This document shows, in pieces, positions 31,842 through 45,055 of a stretch of 64,000 bases of DNA; within the stretch, counting starts at the first letter, position 1; every line of letters starts with the position of its first letter. Source of the DNA: Protopterus annectens (lineage: Eukaryota > Chordata > Ceratodontiformes > Protopteridae); the NCBI RefSeq assembly GCF_019279795.1, contig NC_056729.1, positions 1,867,503,439-1,867,567,438 of the forward strand, in the 5' to 3' direction. The notes under the pieces were generated by a model. The model was not told the origin of the DNA. It saw only the letters and a list, made by a program, of their open reading frames with translations, and ran no database searches. The position numbers and the translations under genes were made by a program.

Positions 31842-32833
31842 TCTTTCAATCAAACCCAGAAACCCACATTTACTGTTCCTAGCAGCCTCGAACATGTCAA
31901 ATGAAGCAGTAGTGTGGACTCAACGGTTTTGGTCTTTTTCTGACTATAGTCCTGACAGCTCACTTTATACTTAGTCAGCTGAGCCAAGCTATCTAAATAC
32001 ATCTAAATAAACAAAGTAAAGTGTACAGCAGGCTATCACGACTACAGCCACAGACAAACTTAGAGTCCTCATGCTATAAAAGAATTAAGTGTTTTTTCAC
32101 TCCTCTATAACTTAAGTAATGTAATGCCCAAATACCACACAGGAGCTAGTGTTTAATGCTGGCTGTTAATTCCTCCCTACCCTTCTGTTGTAATCATCCA
32201 GGTTCTTGGAACTCATGTTGCCCGTGTGAAGAGTATACTCAAAGGCCATGCATTCAGGTGAAAGTATGTGTCCCAGTCACATTTGGAATGGGTTGAAGAA
32301 AGGCAGTAGCTTCAGTTCCAATTATTTCTGTGGAATTATTCTTAATGCAAATCCAGTGGACAGTATATACAATTTTAACAGTAAATACTAAACAAAAAAG
32401 GAGGGTGAGCCCTTTTTAGCTCACTAAAAACCTCTTGACCTCCCTTGCTTTCAGAATCTTCCAGCACCTCTGTTGCTAGAAGAAATAATTTTCATATTCA
32501 TATTTCTGGGATACTAAAGCCAGACTTGAACGTATTTAGATATATTAATTTCTAGTGTCAAATTGTAATAGCTCACAATTACTTCAGTCTTCAAACTTCC
32601 AAACTGTTTCCTCAACATCAAATATACATACACAATGATTAAACCATGTATCATGCCTTAGGCGTGCTGTTACATCTGGAAACAAAGATAAGTACTTACT
32701 CTATCTTCTGTATTTTACAGTGTGGGCTCTGCAGGGCCTCAGACAGACGTGCTGTTCCTTCAGCTGTAATATTATTACTAGACAGGCTGCATGCAAATGG
32801 AAAAACAGTCTGTCAAATGGAACTCTGACATCT
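31842..32833. other. Unassigned DNA
   Basis: I recognise no gene. A splice-acceptor-like TCTGTATTTTACAG near 32718 is followed by a short open block with no protein-like features strong enough to call. Confidence 0.4.
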
Positions 32834-33998
32834 CTGCTTTAGTACATCATTCATTTATCACTCTGAGATCTCTGCTTTAGTACATCATTCATTTATCACT
32901 CTGAGATCTCTGCTTTAGTACATCATTCATTTATCACTCTGAGATCTCTGCTTTAGTACATCATTCATTTATCACTCTGAGATCTCTGCTTTAGTACATC
33001 ATTCATCACTCTGAGATCTCTGCTTTAGTACATCATTCATCACTCTGAGATCTCTGCTTTAGTACATCATTCATTTATCACTGAGATCTCTGCTTTAGTA
33101 CATCATTCATTTATCACTCTGAGATCTCTGCTTTAGTACATCATTCATCACTCTGAGATCTCTGCTTTAGTACATCATTCATTTATCACTCAGATCTCTG
33201 CTTTAGTACATCATTCATTTATCACTCTGAGATCTCTGCTTTAGTACATCATTCATTTATCACTCTGAGATCTCTGCTTTAGTACATCATTCATTTATCA
33301 CTCTGAGATATCTGCATTAGTACATCATTAATTTATCACTCTGAGATCTCTGCTTTAGTACATCATTCATTTATCACTCTGAGATCTATGCTTTAGTACA
33401 TCATTTATCACTCAGATCTCTGCTTTAGTACATCATTCATTTATCACTCTGAGATCTCTGCTTTAGTACATCATTCATTTATCACTCTGAGATCTCTGCT
33501 TTAGTACATCATTCATTTATCACTCTGAGATCTATGCTTTAGTACATCATTTATCACTCTGTGATCTCTGCTTTAGTACATCATTCATTTATCACTCTGA
33601 GATCTCTGCTTTAGTACATCATTCATCACTCTGAGATCTCTGCTTTAGTACATCATTCATTTATCACTCTGAGATCTCTGCTTTAGTACATCATTCATCA
33701 CTCTTAGATCTCTGCTTTAGTACATCATTTATCACTCAGATCTCTGCTTTAGTACATCATTCATTTATCACTCTGAGCTCTCTGCTTTAGTACATCATTC
33801 ATTTATCACTCTGAGATTTCTGCTTTAATACATCATTCATTTATCACTGAGATATCTGCATTAGTACATCATTAATTTATCACTCTGAGATCTCTGCTTT
33901 AGTACATCATTCATTTATCACTCTGAGATCTCTGCTTTAGTACATCATTCATTTATCACTCTGAGATCTCTGCTTTAGTACATCGTTCATTTATCACC
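32834..33998. repeat. Minisatellite, 38-bp unit, about 31 copies
   Basis: The unit is GATCTCTGCTTTAGTACATC plus ATTCATTTATCACTCTGA. Common variants drop TTAT or CTCT (34 or 36 bp). Identity is very high in most units, with a few divergent ones (GATATCTGCATTAG). Confidence 0.97.
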
Positions 33999-34908
33999 TC
34001 ATGGCATCTCAGATTTATGGATGTGTTTCTGAGTAAAGAGTAACAAGCATTGTTATCTTACAAAATACTTGTCCATTTCCAGACTGACAACCTGTCTTTA
34101 GCCTTTGATCTATTTCTTATAATCAGAAATAATACACTTAACTGACTGTTCCTCTTTGTTTTATTCTGTGATTGTTGTTTTGTACTGTGGTAGAACCTTT
34201 CATTTATGATTATTTATTTATTCAGTTATTTTTACTTTCTGATAAACAATTAAGGTACAAATACTTATTTCAAGAGTAACACAAGAATATTTGTAAATTA
34301 AGTGACTTGCTAAGACACACATCCTTCCTATGTATGAATAGCTTCCATAGTCTGTTACTCTGTGTTTCTTTCAGTCGCAGACTGCAAACGAAGTTGCTGA
34401 ACAGCAGATCTACACAGACATACATGGCAGGCACAACTGAGCAAGGTACAGGTTGGGCCTTCATGTGTGAAGGCCATGTTAGCTGTGCAACATGGGTGGT
34501 CCAGTCAGCTCCACCATCCATGAATGTGTTAACCTCCACAACTCAGCATGTTGGCTGTTGTTGGACTTCCACATCATGTGGAAGGATCTCACAATCTATG
34601 TCACAGCTGTGTAGTACTGGGTGGTCACTATTAAGGGTCTCAGCAGTGACACTCAAGTCATGCCACCATAGCAGTTCAATGTCAGTCTCCTATGACAACA
34701 TCTGTTAACACTCTCAGAGTTAACCCAACCCTATCATTAGGGGACTTTTACATAACATAGTCCAGATGTGACCTATATAATTCATGTTGGCAGGGCAACC
34801 ACCTGCACAAGTGACATGGCTAGGAGATTAACTCCTTCATACCTGGATAAAACAATATTACACAGTCCTCCCCTGGATTATGTTACACTGCCCCTCCCAG
34901 CCCAGCAT
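33999..34908. other. Unassigned DNA with possible coding relic
   Basis: Most of this stretch shows nothing. In the plus frame around 34360-34640, after CTGTGTTTCTTTCAG, one can read SQTANEVAEQQIYTDIHG and, after stops, TIHECVNLHNSACWLLLDFH followed by IMWKDLTIYVTAV. These look mildly protein-like but I cannot assign them. Confidence 0.3.
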
Positions 34909-37560
34909 CATAGGTTCATAGATGGTTACTAGGCTAAGGGTTCTAGAGCCCTTACAAGCCTTGCCATATTTTTCCCCAAGTTTCCCCTATTGTTAGTGGC
35001 TAGTTTAGTGAAGTTTACAGAGATAGCAGTCTTTGGTAGTTAACACCGACTGTCTCTGTCCATAAGGGACATGTGCACCTCCCCTGGAGTGATTTTGTGG
35101 TCACCCATCCATTGATCTAGGTTGTGTCTGAAGAGGGTCAGGGAGGAGCTCTGTTTCATGTGGCTTGGGAGCTTGTTCCAGAAAAGTGACAGTCTCTGGA
35201 AGATGTATCTATGTCTCCAGCATGATCTGTTCATGTCACAGACTAGGTTAGGATCCCTGGAGAGAGTAACCCTTGTGCAATTTGATTTGTGAATGTGTAG
35301 CATTTCCATCAGAGCAGGGTCAGAGACTGCCCTGTAGGCTAGGCATAGGTCATCTCTTAACAGCCTTTAGGAGATAGAGTACAATGACAGAGCTTTCAGT
35401 CTTTCCTCATAGGTCTTGTTTTATGTGGTCTGTATTTTCTTGGTGAGAAACCACTGGGGTCTCTCCAGGAGTTGCAGGTGTCTGGTGAGGTTCATGCCAA
35501 AGGAAGCAATGTACTCGATTATTGGTCTGATGAAAGCCAGATATAATGGAATTATAACATCCTTAGATCTATTCTAGATGCAATGCCTTTACTTATGACA
35601 TGTGCCACATACAAGGATTTCCTTACCACTGTGGAAACTTGGTGGTCAAAGTTCAGATTGCTATTAACCTGTGTTCCCAGATCACATACTACTGAGTCTA
35701 TACTTAAGGAATGTTGTCTATAGTGTAATTAGCAGGGAAGTCAGTTTTTCCAAGGGAAATAATAATACATTTTTTGCATTTAGCTTTATGGCTTTGGCAC
35801 CAATCATTTCTCTGTATTAACCCTTTCTGCAGTATGTTAACATTGTTGGGAACTCAGTGATTGCACCCAATTTCCAATCATCAGCAAGCTTATTCAGCCA
35901 CTGGCCATCCACATTTGTCTGGACTTCTGAGAAATAAATTCTTAGAAGTAAAGGGCCCAGCAAAGAATCCTGTGGTATGTCACTAGTGACTGGTCTTCAA
36001 ATAGAGGTGAAGTCACCTACTTTGCCTGTATGTGTCCTGTTGGTGAGCCAATTGGCTACCCATCCAGTGACATAAGGGTTAATTCCCAGTTGGGAGACAT
36101 TCTCTATAATACCTGAGTGGGAGACTGTGTCAAATGCCTTGTCTATGTAAAGGTAAGTAGTATGCACTCTTTCCCTTATCCAGGCCTTTGGTGACTTTCT
36201 CAAAGAAGTCAACCAGGTTTATTAAGCATGATCTATTCTTAATGAATCCAAACAAGGTTGTATCTAGAGTTTGGAGATTACTTATGCCCTTGTTGATAAA
36301 GTCCATAATGATTCTTTCCATGGCCTTGCAGATGACATTAGATAGACTTATGGGTCTATGGCGGCCATGGCTGGTTGATGGTCCCCCTTTTTGTACAGGG
36401 ATTGCTGTTGCCATCCTCCATTCTGGTGGAACATAACCAGTTCACAGGCTGTGGTTAAACAAGGATCCAAGTGGGTCTGCTAGGTCATGTCTTAAGTTGT
36501 TTAAAAGACAACCTGGAATGTTATCTTGTCCCATTTAAGGTGTGTGTTTTAGCTGTGAAGAGCAGAGAGAGGACCTGTTCTTTTGTGACAACAGGCTGAG
36601 GAAAGGTGGCAGGTATACTTTGTGGAATGACTGGTGGGGAAAGGGGGTGAGGTTTGCACTAAATCTGTCAGCTGCAGGTTGGCTATTTACTTTGGTAGAG
36701 TAAGGGTGGTGCTATCCACTACCAGTTCAGCACATAGCTAGGCATTCCCTTTCACATTTCAGAAGTAGTTAAAGAATGCCTTGTGATTATCCTTAGCTAG
36801 GGATGCTATTTTTGCTTCGAAATTAACTTTGGCGTACTTAAGATTTTGAATTTGCTTATTTAAGCAGTGGATGGAATTCTTCCTCTGCAGAGCCAATTTC
36901 CTCTTGTTCTTAGACATAAGTTTCTTCCTCTTGTTGCATAGCCAATTTATACTAGAGGTCCACCAGGGTAGCTTGTTTTTCTTGGCAATACCTGGTTTTA
37001 ATCCAGCCAAGTGCAGCTAAATCTATACAACTGCATAAGTGGTCATACAGGGCATTGATATAGCTTCTGCACAGGAGTCCATGTTGTCTGTGATTGAGGG
37101 GGGTTTTAAAACTTCTTATACCATCGCTTAGTAAGAGGTAATTTGTTTTGGATTTTTTTTTGAGGGGGGGTTGAGCTCGATAGGGTAGCAGTCCTTACAA
37201 TTACATAAAACAAACCTGACTTATGGTCTGATCTTACCAGGGAGGACATCATACAGAGGGGCGTGCAGTACTCCCCATGTTGGTTAGTACTATGTATGGG
37301 ACATTTAAGCCCCTTTTGAGAGTGCTGACCATCTGTTCCACAGAATTTGCATTGACAAAGTCCAAGAACCTCTAGGCCAGCATGTTTATGGTTGATTATG
37401 TTTCCCAACCAATGAAACAATAGTTAAAATCACCCATGATCAAAGTGCTTGGCTGGATGGGAAATTACTCTACTAAGTCCAGGTATACAGTATGCTTTTC
37501 TTGGTTCATGGCAAGGATCTACAGCTGTCAATGATGTGGTAGGGTGCTCTGCCTATAGTT
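34909..37560 (-). mobile_element. CR1 LINE copy C, decayed
   Basis: A long, old copy of the CR1 family on the minus strand. Its 3' end at 34909 shows the reversed tail CATAGGTTCATAG. Its 5' end lies inside the endonuclease near 37560, where STLIMGDFNY (about 37450) is readable. It is full of stops and small indels, more diverged than copies A and B. Confidence 0.85.
35040..37450 (-). pseudogene. CR1 copy C ORF2 (endonuclease and RT), decayed
   Basis: Recognisable pieces in order down the minus strand: MGDFNY and MSSLVRSDHKS of the endonuclease (37450-37230); KNKLPWWTSSINWLCNKRKK of the linker (about 36985); HRPISLSNVICKAMERIIMD, then QTLDTTLFGFIKNRSCLINL (36370-36190); DKAFDTVSHSGIIENVSQLG and NPYVTGWVANWLTNRTHTGK (36140-36010); and the C-terminal SRDPNLVCDMNRSCWRHRY, FQRLSLFWNKLPSHMKQSSS and LDQWMGDHKITPG (35270-35080). 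The catalytic aspartates lie in a frame-broken segment and I do not see them intact. Confidence 0.85.
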
Positions 37561-38559
37561 TTGGACAAGGAGTAGCAGGAGGGAGAAAATCTGGGCTGTG
37601 CTACCCTGTATGCCAAGACCACCCTTAGAAGGTCAACCAGTACCGAGTAATAGACCTGTTGACTGACTGCGACACTTTTCTGTTACCAGACATGCTCTGG
37701 CACAGTGACTATTTCAATGGCTGTATGACCCCAACCCAATTTGACTGTTTTACCACTACTCTAATAAATAACACTTTCCTTTTCTTCTGCAAAGAGCATT
37801 AGCATGTTTATTACGACACTTAGAAGCAGTAATAATATGGGAAATAAATCAGGTAGCAGTAAGCATGGTATGCAGAAACTACAACATTCGGAGAACATTA
37901 TTTATTTATATATTTATTTATATTTTTTTGCTGTACAGACACTGTACAGAATAAATGAAAATAGGACAGTTTCTAATGAAATATCCAACCTATGAAGAGG
38001 TACAGTTTAGTCCACTCAGTCTACAAACAGACTTGTTCTGCATGGACTCTCACTTACTGCCTGTAACAAACCACTCCTCAGTTTCACCTTAAAAAGAGGA
38101 CTTTGCAGTTCTATGGGTAGTGTTCATCTAACTGTCCCACTCTGGCATGTTACATGATGGCTTGCCTGGCACCACGTCTTCCTAACGGGGTTGGAATGTT
38201 CAAGGATGTTGTGACTTGTGTTGTGCCAAGTCTGTGGTAGGCTCACAAGTGGAAATTCTTCTTGTCACTGGTACAGACTGCCTCGTGACAAAGGGAACCA
38301 ACCTTCTCTTGCATGAGGATGGAAACACTTGGGGTACTTGCTGTCTTTCCTTCTTCCCATTTTGTCCTTTCAGAGTTGCAGCTCACTTTTATTCTCTTGC
38401 TTAGATTCTTAAAGTACTTTTCTTTACCACGTTTTTATCACTGTACACCTCCTTTCTGATGCACTAGTTTGGCCAGTTCTTCTTTCACAAGGAAGTTAAT
38501 TTCTTACAACCAACATGACAACTTCTGTTCACATTTGGTTTAAAGCTCCTGATCCTTCT
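37561..38559. other. Unassigned DNA
   Basis: I recognise no gene. It includes an AT-rich (TTTA)n-like stretch at about 37898-37930. Confidence 0.5.
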
Positions 38560-41500
38560 ACTGCATTTCCTTTATTAGTACATACAGTGCTTGTCTAGTG
38601 CCTTCCCATTGTTACTACATACAATACCTGTCTACTGTGTTTCCTTTATTAGTACATGCCATGCTTGTCTACTGCGTTCCCTTTATTAGTACATACAGTG
38701 CTTGTCTACTGCGTTCCCTTTATTAGTACATACAGTGCTTGTCTACTGCGTTCCCTTTATCAGTACATACAATGCTTGTCTACTGTGTTCCCTTTATCAG
38801 TACATACAATGCTTGTCCATTGTGTTCCCTTTATTAGTACATGCCATGCTTGTCTACTGCGTTCCCTTTATTAGTACATACAGTGCTTGTCTACTGCGTT
38901 CCCTTTATTAGTACATACAGTGCTTGTCTACTGCGTTCCCTTTATTAGTACATACCATGCTTGCCTACTGCGTTCCCTTTATTAGTACATACAATGCTTG
39001 TTTACAGTGTTCCCTTTATCAGTACATACAATGCTTGTCCATTGTGTTCCCTTTATTAGTACATAAGATGCTTGTCTACTGTGTTCCCTTTATTAGTACA
39101 TACAATGCTGGTCTACTGCCTTCCCTTTATTAGTACATACAATGCTTGTCTACTGCCTTCCCTTTATTAGTACATACCATGCATGTCTACTGCGTTCCCT
39201 TTATTAGTACATACAATGCTTGTCTACTGCATTCCCTTTATTAGTACATACAATGCATGTCTACTGTGTTCCCTTTATTAGTACATACAATGCTTGCCTA
39301 CTGCATTCCCTTTATTAGTACATACAATGCTTGTTTACAGTGTTCCCTTTATCAGTACATACAATGCTTGTCCATTGTGTTCCCTTTATTAGTACATACA
39401 ATGCATGTCTACTGTGTTCCCTTTATTAGTACATAAGATGCTTGTCTACTACATTCCCTTTATCACTACATACAATGTTTGTCTACTGCGTTCCCTTTAT
39501 TAGTACATACAATGCTTGTCTACTGCCTTCCCTTTATTAGTACATACAATGCATGTCTACTGCATTCCCTTTATTAGTACATACAATGCATGTCTACTGC
39601 ATTCCCTTTATTAGTACATACAATGCCTGTCTACTGCATTCCCTTTATTAGTACATACAATGCATGTCTACTGCCTTCCCTTTATTAGTACATACAATGC
39701 ATGTCTACTGCGATCCCTTTATTAGTACATACAATGCATGTCTACTGCATTCCCTTTATTAGTACATACAATGCTTGTCTACTACATTCCCTTTATCACT
39801 ACATACAATGTTTGTCTACTGCCTTCCCTTTATTAGTACGTACAATGCTTGTCTACTGCCTTCCCTTTATTAGTACATACAATGCTTGTCTACTGCCTTC
39901 CCTTTATTAGTACATACAATGCTTGTCTACTGCCTTCCCTTTATTAGTACATACAATGCTTGTCTACTGCATTCCCTTTATTAGTACATACAGTGCTTGT
40001 CTACTACATTTCCTTTATTAGTACATACAATGCTTGTCTACTGCCTTCCCTTTATTAGTACATACAATGCTTGTCTACTGCCTTCCCTTTATTAGTACAT
40101 ACAATGCTTGTCTACTGCATTCCCTTTATCACTACATACAATGTTTGTCTACTGCGTTCCCTTTATTAGTACATACAATGCTTGTCTACTGCCTTCCCTT
40201 TATTAGTACATACAATGCATGTCTACTGCATTCCCTTTATTACTACATACAATGCATGTCTACTGCATTCCCTTTATTAGTACATACAATGCTTGTCTAC
40301 TGCCTTCCCTTTATCAGTACATACAATGCATGTCTACTGCCTTCCCTTTATTAGTACATACCATGCATGTCTACTGCATTCCCTTTATCAGTACATACAA
40401 TGCTTGTCTACTGCGTTCCCTTTATTAGTACATACAATGCATGTCTACTGCCTTCCCTTTATTAGTACCTACAATGCTTGTCTACTGCATTCCCTTTATT
40501 ACTACATACAATGCTTGTCTACTGCCTTCCCTTTATTAGTACATACAATGCTTGTCTACTACATTCCCTTTATCACTACATACAATGTTTGTCTACTGCA
40601 TTCCCTTTATTAGTACATACAATGCTTGTCTACTGCCTTCCCTTTATTAGTACATACAATGCTTGCCTACTGCATTCCCTTTATTAGTACATACAATGCT
40701 TGTCTACTGCCTTCCCTTTATTAGTACATACAATGCTTGTCTACTGCATTCCCTTTATTAGTACATACAAAGCTTGTCTACTGCCTTCCCTTTATTAGTA
40801 CATACAATGCTTGCCTACTGCGTTCCCTTTATTAGTACATACAATGCATGTCTACTGCCTTCCCTTTATTAGTACCTACAATGCTTGTCTACTGCATTCC
40901 CTTTATTACTACATACAATGCTTGTCTACTGCCTTCCCTTTATCACTACATACAATGTTTGTCTACTGCATTCCCTTTATTAGTACATACAATGCTTGTC
41001 TACTGCCTTCCCTTTATTAGTACATACAATGCTTGCCTACTGCATTCCCTTTATTAGTACATACAATGCTTGTCTACTGCCTTCCCTTTATTAGTACATA
41101 CCATGCATGTCTACTGCATTCCCTTTATTAGTACATACAATGCATGTCTACTGCATTCCCTTTATTAGTACATACAATGCCTGTCTACTGCATTCCCTTT
41201 ATTAGTACATAAGATGCTTGTCTACTGCATTCCCTTTATTAGTACATACAGTGCTTGTCTACTGCATTCCCTTTATTAGTACATACAATGCTTGTCTAAT
41301 GCATTCCCTTTATTAGTACATACAATGCTTGTCTACTGCCTTCCCTTTATTAGTACATACAATGCTTGTCTACTGCCTTCCCTTTATTAGTACATACAGT
41401 GCTTGTCTACTGCGTTCCCTTTATTAGTACATACAATGCATGTCTACTGCCTTCCCTTTATTAGTACATACAGTGCTTGTCTACTGCCTTCCCTTTATTA

Positions 41501-42010
41501 GTACATACAATGCTTGTCTACTGTGTTCCCTTTATTAGTACATAAGATGCTTGTCTACTGTGTTCCCTTTATTACTACATACAATGCTTGTCTACTGCCT
41601 TCCCTTTATTACTACATACAATGCATGTCTACTGCCTTCCCTTTATTAGTACATACAATGCATGTCTACTGCCTTCCCTTTATTAGTACATACAATGCTT
41701 GTCTACTGCCTTCCCTTTATTAGTACACACAATGCTTGTCTACTGCTTTCCCTTTATTAGTACATACAGTGCTTGTCTACTACATTCCCTTTATCACTAC
41801 ATACAATGTTTGTCTACTGCCTTCCCTTTATTAGTACATACAATGCATGTCTACTGCATTCCCTTTATTAGTACATACAATGCATGTCTACTGCATTCCC
41901 TTTATTAGTACATACAATGCATGTCTACTGCCTTCCCTTTATTAGTACATACAATGCTACTGCACTCCCTTGTTAGTACATAGAATGCTTTCCTGCTGCA
42001 TTTGTCTTTA
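38560..42010. repeat. Minisatellite, 37-bp unit, about 93 copies
   Basis: The unit is TACATACAATGCTTGTCTAC plus TGCCTTCCCTTTATTAG. Almost all units keep exactly 37 bp; they differ by point changes at a few hot positions (TGCTTG/TGCATG, GCCTT/GCATT/GCGTT, TTAG/TCAG/TCAC). Blocks of several units repeat in the same order, so the array has grown by multi-unit duplications. The many small open frames inside are offset by multiples of 37 and are not genes. Confidence 0.98.
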
Positions 42011-42189
42011 TTAGTACACACAATGCTTGTTCCTTTAAGTTCTTGGATTCCATTTGGTCATCTCAGGTGAAGCTTCAGATACAAAGGATATTTTTGAAGT
42101 AACAGCAAACATCCTGTGGGAGACTCAAAGCAGTGATTTTCTCTCTAATTTCCTTATTTTGATCTTCTTTCAATAGATGATACAAAAGT
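42011..42189. other. Short unassigned spacer
   Basis: Unique sequence between the 37-bp array and CR1 copy D; nothing is recognisable. Confidence 0.5.
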
Positions 42190-42463
42190 ACAGGGATAGG
42201 TTCCTGACCCAGAGACTCCCCAGATTCTGGGATAGATTGCCCATACATGTCAAGCAGAGTGCCTCTTTGGCCTTCTTCAAAAGGAACCTTGACGATTGGA
42301 TGGGATAAAGGAAATTCACCCCAAGGGATCACGTCAGTCGCCCTGCTAGACAGGGGTCCAGCGAAGTAAATAGTGTGGGAAGAAATAGCCAGGGAATTGT
42401 TATGGCTAGGCTTGTATAGGCCCTAGGGCTGATAGCCTAGTACCAACCTATGAACCTATGAAC
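42190..42463 (+). mobile_element. CR1 LINE copy D, last 270 bp
   Basis: Only the 3' end is present: a frame reading RDRFLTQRLPRFWDRLPIHV and LDDWMG as in copies A and B, the 3' UTR with GGCTAGGCTTGTATAGGCCC, and the tail CCTATGAACCTATGAACC. It is severely 5'-truncated. Confidence 0.9.
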
Positions 42464-42789
42464 CCAAGTAATTTTTCATCCTGAACTCTGTTGAAATCTT
42501 CATACAGTGATGCTACTTGAGTAATACATTCAATAAGTGAGTCATCATCAGACAGCAATAAGTTTACTTTCCAGTTGTCCGAATGTGACTTTTCTCTGTT
42601 ACAGAAAGCATAGCTTGGTGTAGTGCATTCTCAACATCACACATCTAGGCAGAGGATTCACTGGGCTGCTCTGTCCAAGGTTTATTCACTTCGGGAAGGT
42701 TAGAATGACAGACTTCCCTTGAGTATGATGCCCTCTACATCATGGTTTTAATATCTGTTTTCATTACTTGACCGCTAGGAAAGATGTGT
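42464..42789. other. Unassigned DNA
   Basis: Nothing is recognised between CR1 copy D and RTE-2. Confidence 0.5.
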
Positions 42790-44338
42790 AGCAGGTAAAG
42801 GTGATAAAGGATAATGAGGGAAACATACTCACAAGCGAGGTGAGTGTGTTGAAGAGATGGAAAGAGTACTTTGAGGGGTTGATGAATGAAGAGAATGAGA
42901 GGGAGAGAAGGTTGGATGATGTAGGGATAGTGAATCATGAAGTACAATGGATTAGCAAGGAGGAAGTAAGGATAGCTATAAAGAGAATGAAGAATGGAAA
43001 GGCTGTTGGCCCAGATGACATACCTGTGGAAGCATGGAGGTGTTTAGGTGAAATGGCAGTGGAGTTTTTAACCAGATTGTTTAATGAAATCTTAGAGAAG
43101 TGAGAGGATGCCTGAGGAATGGAGAAAAAGTGTTTTGGTACCTATTTTTAAGAATAAGGGTGATGTGCAGAGCTGTAGTAACTACAGAGGGATTAAATTG
43201 ATTAGTCACAGCATGAAGTTATGGGAAAGAGTAGTGGAAGCTAGGTTAAGAAGGGACGTGATGATTAGTGAACAGCAGTATGGTTTCATGCCAGGAAAGA
43301 GCACTACAGATGTGATGTTTGCTCTGACAGTGTTGATGGAGAAGTACAGAGAATGTCAGAAGGAGTTGTATTGTGTTTTTGTAGACTTAGAGAAAGCATA
43401 TGACAGGGTGCCTAGAGAGGAGTTGTGGTATTGTATGAGAAAGTCAGGAGTGTCAGAGAAGTATGTAAGAGTGGTACAGGATATGTACAAGGGTAGTGTG
43501 ACAGCGGTGAGGTCTGCGGTGGGAGTGACGGATGCGTTTAAGGTGGAGGTGGGGTTACATCAAGGATCAGCTCTGAGCCCTTTCTTATTTGCAATGGTGA
43601 TGGACAGGTTGACAGACGAGATCAGACAGGAGTCCCCATGGACTATGATGTTTGCAGATGACATTGTGATCTGTAGTGAAAGTAGGGAACAGGTGGAGGA
43701 GACCCTGGAGAGATGGAGATATGCTCTAAAGAGAAGAGGAATGAAGGTCAGCAGGACTAAGACAGAATATATGTGTGTGAATGAGAGGAAGGATAGAGGA
43801 ATGGTGAGGATGCAAGGAGTAGAGGTGGTGAAGGTGGATGAGTTTAAATACTTGGGGTCAATAGTTCAGAGTAACGGTGAGTGTGGAAGAGAGGTGAAGA
43901 AGGGAGTACAGGCAGGATGGAGTGGGTGGAGAAGAGTGTCAGGAGTGATTCGTGACAGACGAGTACCTGTAAGAGTGAAAGGAAGGTCTACAAGAGGGTA
44001 GTGAGACCAGCTATGTTATATGGGTTGGAGACAGTGGCATTGACAAAAAGGCAGGAGTTTGAGCTGGATGTGGCAGAGTTAAAAATGTTAAGATTTGCAC
44101 TGGGTGTGATGAGGGTGGACAGGATTAGGAATAAGTTTATTAGAGGGCCAGCCCAGGTTGGAAGGTTTGGAGACAAAGCCAGAGAGGCAAGATTATGTTC
44201 GTTTGGGCATGTGCTGAGGAGGGATGCTGAGTATATTGGGAAAAAGATGCTAAGGATGAAGCTACTAGGTAACAGGAAAAGAGGAAGGCCTAAGATAAGG
44301 TTTATGGATGTGGTGAGAGAGGACATGCATTATATGTA
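42790..44338 (+). mobile_element. RTE-2: second RTE-like LINE, truncated
   Basis: This holds the RT part of an RTE-type LINE, from upstream of the RT (KDNEGNILTSEVSVLKRWKE) to the C-terminal RGRPKIRFMDVVREDM. It is much better preserved than RTE-1 and of a different subfamily. The usual C-terminal tail and the GAT-rich 3' end are missing, so the 3' end at about 44338 is truncated, and the endonuclease is absent at the 5' end. Confidence 0.88.
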
Positions 44339-44339
44339 A
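42801..44339 (+). pseudogene. RTE-2 reverse transcriptase, two frameshifts
   Basis: Frame one (42801-43103) holds RMKNGKAVGPDDIPVEAWRC. A 1-base shift near 43100 leads into 43108-44001: NKGDVQSCSNYRGIKLISHS, QYGFMPGKSTTDVMFALTVL, VFVDLEKAYDRVPREELWY, VEVGLHQGSALSPFLFAMVM and MMFADDIVICSESREQ (FADD near 43655, intact), then DEFKYLGSIVQSNGECGREV. A second shift near 43990 continues to 44339: VRPAMLYGLETVALTKRQE, LCSFGHVLRRDAEYIGKK. Catalytic residues are intact and only two indels break the domain, suggesting recent insertion. Confidence 0.9.
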
Positions 44340-45055
44340 CTTCAGTTATCCATCTATCCAGTAAGAATTCTTCAACATGTAGGTCAACTCGCCTATAAGC
44401 AATATTTATTTCATTTAAGGAGACAGTTTCATCATTTCATTAGATAGATAGACAGATTCATTAGTACTTTCACCACATTATCAGAACATCATTTGGGCAA
44501 GACAGTTAACGTAGTGGCTGTCATTTGCCATTTAGTAGTATATTATATATTTTTGTCCTAATTGTTTCATTTTAGTATTTTTTAACTTTGTAACTTTTTA
44601 TTGTGTAGTTTTTGTATATTGTTGCAAATGTTTTTCAGTACAAAATTCTTAGTATAAAATATTTTCGTATGACTTGTTCAAATAAGCGCAATACCACTTT
44701 AAATGGATATGGCGCCAAAGATAAGTACAAAGGCAGTTTTTTCTGTTCAGTTGTGTTCTGGACGAGCGGACTTTGGCATTCCTTTACCGCAGGTTCGTTG
44801 TATTTTATGGTATGGACCGAACGTTACTCTTCTAGATTAAGCAATTCTTACTCCATGAGTGGACTATATTCATCACTTGTTTTTCTTACATCTGCTTTTG
44901 CTACTTTTTCTTCACAGCCGCTTGTTCTACAATAACTTCAGGTTAAGTTTAGCTATATGTAGAGAGCTCTGGCCAATAACTTTGATGTGCTTTTTTTTTT
45001 TTTTTAATAGTAGCCTCTCTTTCCTTCAGATGTTAAATGAAAGGTTTCTATTTGG
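44340..45055. other. Unassigned DNA
   Basis: I recognise no gene. It has a poly-T run at about 44990-45006. The open frames 44612-44935 and 44859-45161 carry no motifs. Confidence 0.5.

Noticed and set aside
31637-31974. Open frames over the TG run as genes
   Set aside because: They consist of Cys-Val or His-Thr alternation from the microsatellite and occur on both strands.
32834-33998. 38-bp repeats as a CRISPR-like array
   Set aside because: The units touch each other with no spacers. It is a minisatellite.
38560-42010. Regular 37-bp repeats that might suggest a CRISPR array
   Set aside because: The repeats are directly adjacent with no unique spacers, and no cas-like genes exist; the setting is eukaryotic.
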